Of a stretch of DNA of 64,000 nt, positions 47,223-57,744 are shown piece after piece. Both the position numbers and the translations under genes were made by a program. The number at the start of each line of letters is the position of its first letter. The stretch's first letter is position 1. The stretch comes from Volutella citrinella (Eukaryota > Ascomycota > Sordariomycetes > Hypocreales > Nectriaceae). The stretch is taken from NCBI GenBank assembly GCA_034401135.1, contig JAWZSP010000008.1, forward strand, positions 2,170,001 through 2,234,000, in the 5' to 3' direction. The notes beneath the pieces are model-generated. The model saw only the letters and a list, made by a program, of their open reading frames with translations. It had not been told where the DNA came from and did not search any database.

Positions 47223-48298
47223 AGCCTTGCCTCCTTTGGTGGAAAGTGGGGAGAAAGGGGCTCTGCTTTGTCCCTGTTACCAGACTAGCCATATAGACAA
47301 GTGTCTTGGGCTCTTTTCGGTTATCATGTTTTTTCCTTTGTTTTTGCCGGTGCCACGGGGTCAACTACTAGCACGAACGGGGTGTTCCGCTGGTCAGCCA
47401 GAAATTGGACCCAGGGCACGAGATACAGCAGAGTAGTCGGAGGGTATAGAATTGTTCAGCTGCTGGGCCCTAGATGGTAGTACTGGGCGCAGGATGACAA
47501 TTCTCAACTTGATCGAGCAGATAGAACAATTTGAGCTGGTACTGATATTGTGGCAGAACGACACAAGAGCCAATTCGGTGATTATTATAACTTGCAAGGC
47601 TCCAGCTATCAGTCGCGACAGGGTTAGGCTTCGGTTCGGCGTCCATGTCGCAACAAATTTGGGGTCGCACGCCGCTTACTTCAATTAAAGAATTCAATAG
47701 TCTGGTTGCATCTCATTGTGGCATGCCGTGATTGGTTTCGCTTCACCCCATGAAGCTCAAAAGGGAACATCGAGCAAGGGGCAGTCCAGCCAAAGCGATA
47801 AGTACTAAGCCTGTTGTCCTCGAAGGTGGTGTCAGAGATGACTGGATATTCATGGCATATCAACACCATCTTCAAACCCTTTTGCCAGAGGAAATTAATC
47901 TGTCACCGCATCCTCAGTTCCTCGAATTTCCCGTATTAGAGTAGGCGCCGCACAGCATCTTTCTTTCGTGGTGGCGCCTCATATCCAAGAACCTTGCTGC
48001 CAAGAAGCCAAAGCGACGCGTTGAGAAGCCATGCGAGGCACCAACGAGGCGTATTCATGGTTCATCTGACTGGAGGCTCGACGGCACTGCCATTTTTCCA
48101 TACGCCCAGGTGAGGCTGAGTTAGCCTTGTTGCAGCGCCACGCCAAGTAGACGATCGCCCATGCAATCGTGCCTCAGGCCCGCTTCGTGCAGTGTGGCAG
48201 CTACAACGACATCCAACGCTCCTCCTTTGTTCTGCGCTGCTCTCCCCAACCACGCCCACATACAAGACAAAGCCCACACCTGTCTTTATGACACGACC
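47223..48298. other. Intergenic between YTH and HET genes
   Basis: 1.1 kb without a supportable gene. Frames near 47452-47688 and 47732-47944 are short and featureless. The right end is the HET gene promoter and leader. Confidence 0.55.
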
Positions 48299-50321
48299 AT
48301 GGGCGCACCCTCAGATTCATACAGCTATACGCAGCTGCCGACCAAGACTAGCATTCGGCTGCTGGTCCTCCAAGAAGCTGAAGGGGCTTCTTCCAGCCCT
48401 CCTCGCGCCTGGTCGCTACAAACATTCGATTTGGAAGCTGCGCCCAGCTTCTGCGCCCTGTCTTACACCTGGGGAAGTCCGGTGCCATTCCCGGAGCTTG
48501 AAGGAGAGTCTATTGACCAGTTTGGGGACTACAAAACTTCCCACCAGTTCACTGTTGATGGCAAGACTGTCACGGTCAGCCCGGGGCGCAATCTGAGCGA
48601 AGCCCTTGAACGACTTTCGACCCACGCCGTACCGGGTACGGGGCAATACTACTGGATTGATGCTCTCTGCATCAACCAGGTGGACGATGCCGAGAAGCGT
48701 TCTCAGGTCATGTTGATGGGCAGGATCTACGAGAGCGCGTCGCAAGTTGTTGTGTGGCTCGGCCGAGAGCTCCCAGAGACGCCAAAGGCTATAAAAGCGT
48801 TGGGCGTGCTGGTGAATCTGCCAATTGGTCGCCCAGGAGAGATTGAATGCATGAGTGTCCGAAATGAAAGTACATATTTAGAACTTGGGCTAGAGCCACT
48901 GAGCTTGGACGACCGTGTTAGCATGACTGGGTTTCTCTCCCGAGGGCAAGTATCGCACCATGCTCGTCATGGTCGGAATTGATGGCTGACGTTTTTGGCG
49001 ACATAGCTGGTTCGACCGTGCGTGGACCCTCCAGGAAGCCGTTCTGGCTAAAAAGCTGTTCTATGTCTGTGGCAGGTTTGTCATTGATGACCTAACCATG
49101 GACCTGGTGGCATCAAAGCTCATCTATGTCAACTGGGCCTCAAAATTCTGGATGGAGGCCGAGGCAGCCTTGTCGGAGCCGTCGAAATTGAGAGATTCGG
49201 AACCCATCAGGGACGTCTTGGGCGGCCATGTGGTTATCGCCAAGGTTAAAAGCTGCTTGGAAAAACCGAAAGGGCAGGGGCTCTTGGCCATTCTCCTTCA
49301 TGCCCGAGGCCGTCTGTGTAGTGAGCCAAAGGATTCTGTGTATGGCATACTCGCCATATTGGCATGGGCCATGGGCCAACCTGTCGACAATCTGCCTGTG
49401 AAGCCAGTGGCTAACAAATCTCTCGGTGAGCTGATTACTGATACAACCTTGATGGTCATACGCCACCTGAACAGTTTGACAGTACTCCACCAGGTGAACA
49501 TGGAGCGGCCTAGGGATGTCTTACCTGGGTGCCCCTCATGGGCCGTCAACTGGAGCGCAAAGTCGACTCGCCGCTCTCTTCGGAAACAGAGAAACGGGCG
49601 AGGACAGGGCTGGATCCCCTCGGGTCGGAAGGAAACGCACTGCCCACAAACCCACGTCCCTGGCCTTCTCACATTCGAAGCTGCCAAGATTGGGGTCATC
49701 GAGGCGAGCACGGCTCCGTTTAGGAACTGGACCCTTCTTGAACGAGCCTATCGCTTCGCGGCTACTGAATGGAAAGATCAGAGGGCGGGAACGGAGCCTC
49801 TGGAACGGATTCTCTGGCAGACGATGCTAGCGAGCATGGAGCCTTTGGGGCAGATGTCCATGAGCGAGATGGACGACCTGATCATCTTGACCTACTTGAA
49901 ACTTCACAGGCTGACTATGATCACGCAACCCCCTCTTGACCAGCGCAGCGAGATAACTGCTCGTACAAATGATGTTCGCGTATTGGCAGGAAGTACACGC
50001 CGGTCCATTGACCTCAGACGCCGATGGTCACGCGGGCTGCAGGAGGGCGAGAACAACAAAATCTACTCAATCGCTGTCGAGTTCAACATGATGATGACGA
50101 GCAGATCTCTTGCACGGACAGATGGGTATCTCATGGCAAGCATCCCCGACAGCTGTCATGTTGGGGATGAGCTGTGGGCTATACCGGGCCTACAAACACC
50201 ATTCGTGCTTCGGCGGCTCGAGAGTGGCAATTATCAGATACTAGGGGAATCATATGTGCACGGAATCATGAATGGAGAAGTGGCCGACAAGCTTTGTTTT
50301 GAAACTATCAATCTAGTGTAG
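48299..50321 (+). CDS. HET-domain protein (heterokaryon incompatibility type)
   Basis: Two exons, 48299-48945 and 49007-50321, give 653 aa. The HET domain shows its standard blocks in order: FCALSYTWG near residue 60, YYWIDALCINQVDDAEKRSQ around 119, VVVWLG, and RAWTLQEA right after the intron. The intron uses a GC-AG pair (GG|GCAAGT). The only GT alternatives nearby do not restore the WFDRAWTLQEA frame. The C-terminal half has no recognised domain. HET proteins trigger cell death on fusion of incompatible strains, though most family members have no tested role. It converges on GPI18 with only 59 bp between stop codons. Confidence 0.88.
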
Positions 50322-50380
50322 TCATGCAGATTAAACAAGAGATCTAACAGGATAGAGGGCGCGCAAGATGCATTCAGCCC

Positions 50381-51741
50381 TCACGCCGGAGGTAGAAACG
50401 AGGCAAACAGGGCGCCTTGGATCCCTGCATACATGACGATGAACACAACAATGCGGCGACCCCATTTCTGGCGCTTGTCGTCGACCAAGCAGGAAGCCAC
50501 CCACCAGTACCAGACGGGGTATGCTGACGACACGCGGCTAATGATCTGGACGTGGTAGTTGGTGATTGCGAGCAGCGCGAGGATGGTCTGGCTTGCCGCA
50601 AGCGTTTGCACAAAGATTCGCCTGTGCTGGTCTGTTCCCTTTACCATGCGCGCAAGCCCCCGCGAAGGTTCGAAGAGCACATCTAAGCCGCTCTTTATCA
50701 TAATGGTGAGCATTGGTGCGGCGAGAAGGAACAGCGGAATCTGGTTCGGCGTCCAGTAGTTGAGGAAACCAACGTTCCTATTGCTGCATTAGCCGGCGGA
50801 CCGTCGTCATGGGATGGGTCTGCGCGGACTCACCAGTACTCCTCCTGCACAAAAGTGTAGATGCTCGGGATGAGGCGTGAACACCAGGGTCGCAGCTCCA
50901 TCTCAAGGGCAGGGTTGTCACAGTACCTCTTCCAGGCAATGAACTGGGGGACGACTGAGCCGGCTGCAACAAAGAGACCGCCGATTATAGGCGCCACAAG
51001 CCGCAACAGCTTCAGGACACTGGGGCTGTTGAGGAAGTCGGCTAGCACCTTGAGTACCTCGACGGCGAAGAGAATGCCGCTGAACAAGCCATTGCTCCGA
51101 AACAGCGTTGCGAACCCAAAGACGACGCCAGCCGAAACCACGGCGACGTTGCGCCTCGCAGAGTCCGGACCCCCGTCGAAGCCGAGGGCAAAGAGCAGGT
51201 TCCCGACAAACGTCAGGCCGGCAAAGGGGCTCTCGTTGTACGGCGCCGACAGGAAGACGCCGGCGGGCGACAGAATGTGCACCGCGGCCGCGAGGAACCC
51301 AAGCTTGCGGTCCCTGCACAGCACCACGGTCAGCTGGTACAGCACGAGGACGGCGGCGAGGTGCGAGGCGTGGGCGAGGGCAATGCCCGCAAGGGGCTCC
51401 CACGGCCCTGCCAGCTCAAGGCCCAGCAGCGACCGCAAGACGTCACCGACGCGTCGCAGGAACACGGGCAGACCCATGCCAAAGGCCCACTCCTGCTCGT
51501 AGACGTAGCCGTTGCGCGCCGTGTGCATGAAATAGATGGCGTCCCACCGCGTCAGGCGGGCGGCGAGCGGCGAGACGACCGAGACGTTGCCGTAGATTGC
51601 CTCGAAGAAGATTGACGTTGACGTGTCGTAGTCGGGCGCCACGGCTGCGCCCAGCGCGATGGCCAGCAGGAGCCCTTTCCATGCTGCGAATGCGGCCGTC
51701 AGGGACAGGACGGGTCGCGCCTCGTGGTCTATGAGCCCCAT
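50381..51741 (-). CDS. GPI18: GPI mannosyltransferase 2 (Gpi18/PIG-V)
   Basis: Two exons, 51741-50834 and 50777-50381, give 434 aa. It is a polytopic ER protein of the GT-C fold. The catalytic-loop signature is the acidic RWDAIYFMHTARNGYVYEQE around residue 66. SAPYNESPFAGLTFVGNLLF and FRSNGLFSGI are further PIG-V hallmarks, and the tail contains YPVWYWW. It adds the second mannose to the GPI precursor in the ER lumen, so it is needed for GPI-anchored wall proteins such as the one at 16.5 kb. It starts divergently from the thioesterase-like gene (574 bp). Confidence 0.93.
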
Positions 51742-52315
51742 GGTGCCGATGCGGTTGAGCGAGACGAGTGAGTTGATAGGGGCCTCACAGTCTCATCAGC
51801 CTCACGTCGTCAGTTGGCTGAACAAGGAGGGGTGTGCGTAGATCAATGCGCACTGTATTTCTTTCCGTGATTCCAGAACCGACGACCCTCCTTTAGCAGG
51901 GAGGGCTGCGAAAAGTAGTGGGCTTTACAGTGTTGAATGGCCTAGACCGCACTATACAGGTATGTACTCTATTTAGCCACTCTTGAGCTATGCAGCCCGC
52001 CATGCTTGCAAGTCTTTTTCTTTGCATAATTCGAGTACAGCTCCAGTTGATTGAAGATTTTTGCCTCCAAATTCTCGTTGATTTGCTTCGCAATTGTAAT
52101 GCACGCCTCGAGGGAATACGGGTATCACGTGACGGTCCAGGGTGGCTCTGAGCGTCAACAAGTTCCTGCCTGCCTTACTTGCAACATTCATCCCCCAACT
52201 CCCTCAGCGATTCTTACAATGATGTCTCATAGGTTTTGGACCCAGTCGTGAGATCCATTGGCTTTCCAAACACGAGAACGGTCGTTACAATGGCCCCCCT
52301 AGACTCCCTCTCACT
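51742..52315. other. Divergent promoter between GPI18 and thioesterase-like gene
   Basis: 574 bp, AT-richer in the middle, with no frame worth calling. A TCACGTGA palindrome (CACGTG E-box core) sits at 52126-52133. Confidence 0.5.
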
Positions 52316-53266
52316 ATGAAGAATGACCACCCCCCTCTCGCCAAAAGCTCCGAGTCGAAGGATGCGACATCAGCTCGTCAAAGAGTGGGACAATTCCCAC
52401 CGCCAATAGTCATTCCGCCGCTGCAGCAGCACCAGATCACCATCATCTTCCTCCACGGCCGCGGCTGGAACGCCAGAAAATTCCACGCCCCCCTCCTCGC
52501 CGCGCCCTTGGCAGGCGACGGCCGCCCATCCTTGCGCGACGCCCTCCCCCATACCCGTTTCGTCTTCCCGACCGCGCCGCTCATGCGGGCCTCCAAGTAC
52601 CGCCGGGCGACCATTCACCAGTGGTACGAGGGCACGGGGGACTGGGAGCCCGAGTCTCGCGGTGACATGCGGCCCAGCGTCGAGCACATCCACGGCATCC
52701 TGCGAGACGAGGTCCGCCGGGTCGGGGACGACGCCCGCCGCGTTGTCCTTGCCGGATTCAGCCAGGGCTGCTCCATGGCGCTGGTGAGTCTGCTCCTCTG
52801 GGATGGCAGCCCGCTGGGCGCCGTCGTGGGTCTTGGCGGGTTCCTGCCGCTGGCGTCCAGCTTGCTATCCATCCTGGGCGAGGGGGATGGCGGCGCGACC
52901 GGTGAAACGGATGCAGTATCATTCAGCCCTTCCGTGTCCGAGGACGACATATTCGAGACTGCATCTGACACTGGTGGCCAGCGCAGAACTCCGCTACAGA
53001 GAGCCGTCGCAGAGCTGAGGGAAGAAGCCGAGTTTGATCCTCGATGGGAACCAGACGAATACCCGTTCCTGAAGACCCCGGTCTTCATGGGCCACGGCTC
53101 TGAGGATGATAGCGTGGAGCTCCAGCACGCGAAGAGAGCTGTCCGGGTGCTGCAGGCCATGAACATGGCCACCGAGTTTCGCACGTACCAGGGCCTTGGC
53201 CATTGGTACAGCCCAGAAATGCTACGCGACGTCGCCGGATTTCTGCACCAACATGTCAAACTGTAG
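52316..53266 (+). CDS. Acyl-protein thioesterase / carboxylesterase-like alpha/beta hydrolase
   Basis: A single exon of 316 aa. The catalytic triad is visible: Ser149 in GFSQGC, Asp264 in HGSEDDSV and His296 in GLGHWYS. IIFLHGRGWNARKF and FPTAPLM match the acyl-protein thioesterase/phospholipase family. That family removes palmitate from proteins or hydrolyses lysophospholipids. The protein is longer than a typical APT1 (about 230 aa). It carries an acidic insert of about 55 residues (188-245) between the nucleophile and Asp strands, and a disordered N-terminus. This makes it a lineage-specific paralogue rather than a clear Apt1 orthologue. It converges on the next gene with 162 bp between stops. 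Confidence 0.85.
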   Translation: MKNDHPPLAKSSESKDATSARQRVGQFPPPIVIPPLQQHQITIIFLHGRGWNARKFHAPLLAAPLAGDGRPSLRDALPHTRFVFPTAPLMRASKYRRATIHQWYEGTGDWEPESRGDMRPSVEHIHGILRDEVRRVGDDARRVVLAGFSQGCSMALVSLLLWDGSPLGAVVGLGGFLPLASSLLSILGEGDGGATGETDAVSFSPSVSEDDIFETASDTGGQRRTPLQRAVAELREEAEFDPRWEPDEYPFLKTPVFMGHGSEDDSVELQHAKRAVRVLQAMNMATEFRTYQGLGHWYSPEMLRDVAGFLHQHVKL

Positions 53267-53428
53267 GGCTGACAAGGAACCCATGGTCATGGCAATATTG
53301 GGCCGTCGTGGCGTGCAGGGCCACCTACCAGTCAATGCGCATCACCGTATTCCAAGTCTACTGCATCGGAAAATATGATTCATTACTTCATAAGCATCTC
53401 GCTACACCTTTTTAATCACACAGGGTAC

Positions 53429-54853
53429 TTAAATCTTGACGCCGTCGAGGATAACCTTGGCCTCGTCCGAGGTCCACCAGCTGACGCCCTGCTCGCCGGG
53501 GTAGCTGAAGCGGTCCATGCTCTCGGGCTTCATCTCGACACTGTAGCCGGGCTCGGTGGGGGTGGTGTAGTAGCCGTCCTTGATGACGGAGGGGTGGAAG
53601 AAGTGCTCGTGCAGGTGGTCGACGTACTCGAGCACCGACAGCTTGCCCGACACGACGACGTAGTCAATTGTGCTCAGGTGCTGGGTGTACTCGGGCAGGC
53701 CGACGCCGCCCGAGTGGGGGACGATGGGGACGCCAAACTTCTTGGCCATGAGCAGCACGGCCAGGACCTCGTTGACACCACCCATGCGGCAGGCGTCGAT
53801 CTGGCAGACGTCGATGGCGCCAGTGGCCAGCAGCTGCTTGAAGATGACACGGTTCTGGCACATCTCGCCAGTGGCGACGCCGATGCCGTAGGGCTTGAGG
53901 GCGTCGCGGACGGCCTTGTGGCCCATGACGTCGTCGGGCGACGTGGGCTCCTCGATGAACCAGGGCTTGAACTCGGCCAGCTGCTTCATGTACTCGATGG
54001 CCTCAGGTACCGACCAGACCTGGTTGGCGTCGGTCATGAGCACGTTGCCCTTGTCGTAGCCAATGACCTCACGGGCAATGGACAGACGTTGGCGATCGCG
54101 CTCAATGTCACCGCCGACCTTGATCTTGAAGTGGCGGTAGCCGGCGTTGAGCGTCTCCTGGAGCAGACCCTTCATCTTATCCTCTCCGTAGCCGAGCCAG
54201 CCGGCGCTCGTGGTGTAGGCGGGCACGGCGCGGCTGTTGAGGGCGTCCTGAAGGCGCTGGGGCTTGGTCGCCTCCGTCTCCTTGAGCATGGCGATGGCCT
54301 CTTCGGGGGTGATGGCATCGGTGATGTAGCGGAAGTCGATGCAGCGGACAAACTCCTCGGGGGACATGTCGGCGACGATGCGCCAGACGGGCTTGCCGAG
54401 CGTCTTGGCCCAGAGGTCCCAGACGGCGTTGACGACGGCGCCGAGGGCCAGGTGGATGACACCCTTCTCGGGGCCGATCCAGCGCAGCTGGCTGTCATTG
54501 ACGAGGTGGCGCCACGTCTTTCCCCAGTCGCCGACGAGGGACGACAGCGTCCTGCCCTTGAGGCGCTCCGCGACGTGGTTGATGGCGGCGCAGACGATGT
54601 CGTTACCGCGGCCGATGGTGAAGGTCTACAGAGAGTGTGTGTGTCAGCGGGAGTCGGCAAGCCATTGTCCCCGGTAGGGATTATAAGTGAGTCTCACCAT
54701 ACCATGGCCGGTGAAATCCGAGTCGGTCTGGAGGATGCAGTAGGCGGAGGAGTAGTTGCCAGCAGCATTCATGGCATCCGAGCCAGTGCCGTCGAGCGAG
54801 GTGGGAAAGCGGACATCGCGCGTCGTCCAGCCGGTGATGGTAATCTCAGCCAT
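53429..54853 (-). CDS. lgd1: L-galactonate dehydratase (D-galacturonate catabolism)
   Basis: Two exons, 54853-54698 and 54625-53429, give 450 aa, the same length as Trichoderma reesei LGD1 as I recall it. It is an enolase-superfamily acid-sugar dehydratase. The KxK base motif is in RHFKIKVGGD, and metal ligands are in TDANQVW, IEEPTSPDD and TGEMCQN. The catalytic His is in PHSGGVGLPEY. It converts L-galactonate to 2-keto-3-deoxy-L-galactonate in the eukaryotic pectin-sugar pathway. Similarity to LGD1 is very high throughout, including VRFPTSLDGTGSDAMNAAGN at the start. The pathway partner LGA1/gaaC, often next to it in fungi, is not in the upstream 1.6 kb. The promoter has a galacturonate-response motif. 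Confidence 0.95.
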
Positions 54854-55150
54854 GGTTGAAGTGAGGCAGAAAAGGGCGCGTGAGAGCGTGAGAGCGTGAT
54901 TCTCGGAGAATTGGCCGAGCGGAGCGCAGTGTCTCTGACGAGAGCTTGGGGTGGCGCTGCGGAGATGTGGGGTGAAGACGCGGGGTATGAGGCCGGGTTA
55001 ATTGAAGCTGGTGATCCAATGCTTGGATATGAGGGCCACAAATCTCACGGCTGGGGACTCGGAGATGTAAAATGGAGGGGAGACACGAACTGAGGGCGAA
55101 GAGAGCATGAGAATGTCGTGCAGCAGGGTGCGGCGTAGCGACGGGGTGAG

Positions 55151-55157
55151 CTTTATA
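55151..55157 (-). promoter_or_regulatory. TATA box of lgd1
   Basis: TATAAAG on the gene strand, about 300 bp before the ATG at 54853. Confidence 0.55.
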
Positions 55158-55285
55158 CACGACCTTGAGAGCGCCCCGCCGTCATGAGATGTGCCCATGG
55201 CTGAAAGTACCCGACGGCTAAAAGGGTGAAGAGACAGACTCTGAGGGCGGACTAGCCAGACGAGCTTGGGGAGGGCCGGCGACTG

Positions 55286-55294
55286 ATTGGTGGA
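55286..55294 (-). promoter_or_regulatory. GARE-like site TCCACCAAT (candidate GaaR binding site)
   Basis: On the lgd1 strand this reads TCCACCAAT, an exact match to the published Aspergillus galacturonic-acid response element TCCNCCAAT recognised by GaaR. It is close to the Botrytis TYATTGGTGGA motif (one mismatch at the Y). It lies about 130 bp upstream of the TATA box. Binding is inferred. Confidence 0.6.
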
Positions 55295-56467
55295 AGAACC
55301 GTTCCGTCCATACAAGAACCCCCAAAGACTAGAGCCGGCCGCCTGATGAATGCCATGAGCGATGCATGCAAAACGGCCAATGGCGGGGATGTGGCTGATC
55401 TCGTGAGAGGCCAAGACGATGCCCGCCGCATGTTGCGTTGCCGTCCGATGCGGGAGAGGGGGCACGACAGCCCCTACAGGGGACTGGGCCAGTCTGGAGG
55501 GGAGGGGAATAATGGGGCACTTTGGGGGATAGAATTGGTTGGTTTGGGGGTGCTTCAGCAGGTGGTCAGTGGTAGTCAGCACCCTTGGACCTGCCTGGGT
55601 CACTCAGGCCGACGGGAATTTACCTCGGCGAGCAAGTTCGTCGGACCCGACGGGAGGACTGGAGAACAACAAAAAGCCATCATGGCAAAGAGCAAGCGAG
55701 TGCATTTGTGCGGCGAGATGCATACACACCATGAGCCAGCCTCAGGGAAGGTCAGGGTTGGCGTTCATGTCATGACAGGCACGAGTGGCAATTGCAAGTC
55801 TGGGGAGCAAGGGTGGGGAGGCATCGCCGGGGAACCAGAACCACCCCCACGCAAAGTGGAAAAACCCGGCCAATGCCATCACGTGAACGTGCAGAGAGAT
55901 CAGGTGATCCACCATCCCCAGCGCTCCAGTACCTGGCGATCCCATGCCCCCACCCCCTGAAGCAAACTCCCAAACGGATGATGGATCTCAGCCTTCCCAG
56001 GGCACAGCTCCTTCCGCTGCTTGGCACGATTTACTGCATATGGCCATCAGCACCCAAAGCGGACCGAGACGAGACAATTGGGGAAATTTTTAAGAAGGAC
56101 ATCTCTGTTGTTTGATTTTGTAGCGGTAACGGGTATGGTATTCGTGCTCGTACGCTCATCTTTCTGTGCGCCCACAGGGGCCAGAGACTAGCCAAAAATT
56201 ATGAATGTATGCGTCTCTTCGTCAAGAAACGAGGAGGTATTATTAAAACAAATCATCCCATCCAGAAACAAAACAAGAGGCTAGGCTCTCCCTTTCATTT
56301 TTCCTAACTCCTTTCCCAAACAAAAGTCTACCGACCCAAATGTGGACACTGTCAAGCCGGCACGACTCCCAAGGGAAAGGACGTCGTCTTTTTTTGTCGT
56401 CGTAGTCTCCTCGCCCTTGCGACCGTCGGGTCACGGCATTGGCTGTCGCTTGGACCCGTGCGCGCGC

Positions 56468-57744
56468 TTAGGAGCGGGGGGTGGTGCGGTACCAGTCCTG
56501 GGGACCGCTCTCGCCAAAGCACTCGCCGATGGTAACGGCCTTGACGGCGGGGTTCTGGCGCTGCTCCTCCTGGATGGCGGCAATGATGCCGGGCAGGATG
56601 TCGGACACGGTCTTGGGCTGGACCTCGTGGGCGAGCACGACGGTGCCGCCGGCAGCGCGTCCGTTCTTGTAGTTCGTGACGGCGACGTCGGGGGTGTCCT
56701 GAAGCTCGTAGTCCTTGGTGTCGATGGAGACGTCGGCGATCTTGTAGCCGAGCTCCTTGAGCACGGCAACGGACGAGGCCTTGATGCCCAGGTAGGGGAG
56801 GCGGACCCAAGTAGGGGCGAGACCGGTAATCTGGAGGGTGGCTTCCTCGAGCTTGATCATCTGTTCGCGGACATTCGCATCAGTGGTGGTCGCAGCGCCA
56901 AGATCCAGGTGGCTCCAACTATTGAAAAAAAAATCTCCGCGTTAGTGTCCGTCAAACTATTGATTTCGGATCGGCGCCGGGATCGCGCCAACGCCCGATC
57001 GCCACTGCATGTATTGCATATACGATCTGTAAAAAGGCGCCAGAGGGTGGGAACTTACGTGTGGGATCCGAACTGGTGGCCACTGTTGACAACTCGCTGA
57101 ACGGCAGCGGCGTGGTCGAAGATGCTGCCCCAGTTGGCGCCGTTGAAGAAGAAGGTGGCCTTCATGTTGGCAGCGTCAAGCATGTCGAGGATCTGGTTGG
57201 TCCACTGGTAGGGGCCATCGTCGAAGGTGATGGCAATGTGGTTGGGGTCCTTGCAGTTGGCTAGGAGAGTGCCGACGGGAGCAGGGTTGCCGGGGATGAT
57301 GGTGGGCTCGGGCAGCTTGCCAGTAGTGGTGACGACCTCGTTGGTGTCCTTGGAGGTGACAGCGGCGGTGGTCTCCTCGGCAGCGGAGGTGGTCTCAGCA
57401 GCAGCAGAGGTAGTCTCGGCAGCAGCAGTGGTGGTGCCGGCAGGAGCAGTGGTCTCGGCAGCAGAGGACTCAGCAGCGGTGGTTCCCTTGCCAGCGTCGC
57501 CAGTGGAGGTGGGCTTCTCAGCCTCGCCGGTGCTGGTAGGCTTGTCCTCGTCCTTGACGGTTCCCGTAGTCACAGCGGTGGAGAGAGTCTCGGTGGGAGG
57601 GACGTAGGGGCCGGTGGCAGTACCGGTCGCCTCGGGAGCAGTGGTAGCAGCCTTGGTGGTAACAGGATGGGGCTTGCAGGGCTTGATAGGCTTAGCAACG
57701 GCAGTGGCGGCGAGGGCCGAGAGGACAATGGTCTTGAAAAGCAT
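56468..57744 (-). CDS. Chitin deacetylase-type polysaccharide deacetylase (CE4), secreted
   Basis: Two exons, 57744-57059 and 56918-56468, give 378 aa. A signal peptide (LFKTIVLSALAATAVAKP) is followed by a long Thr/Ala/Ser/Glu-rich stalk (about 28-145) with degenerate ETTSAA repeats, probably O-mannosylated. The NodB domain follows. Motif 1 is TFDDGP (Asp175, Asp176) and motif 2 is HTWSH (His228, His232), split by the intron. Motif 3 is VRLPYLG, motif 4 is DVSIDTKDYE and motif 5 is VVLAHE. All metal and catalytic positions are present. It should remove acetyl groups from chitin or a related polymer at the wall. There is no GPI signal at the C-terminus (it ends YRTTPRS). Confidence 0.92.

Larger units (their letters stand above)
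54854..56467. other. Promoter region of lgd1 and 3' flank of the chitin deacetylase
   Basis: 1.6 kb between two minus-strand genes. It contains the lgd1 TATA box and GARE-like motif listed separately, plus several GCGGGG/GTGGGG elements that fit the CreA carbon-repressor consensus SYGGRG (for example near 54979, 55381 and 55813). No coding region supported. Confidence 0.55.

Noticed and set aside
54601..54626. Apparent one-base frameshift in lgd1 near the intron acceptor
   Set aside because: On recounting the bases, the acceptor places exon 2 at 54625 and the frame is intact.
53375..54859. A 494-codon plus-strand frame opposite lgd1
   Set aside because: It is an antisense shadow of lgd1. 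The minus strand aligns fully with L-galactonate dehydratase, and the plus frame is Gly/Val/Asp-rich in the way opposite-strand frames of GC-rich genes are.
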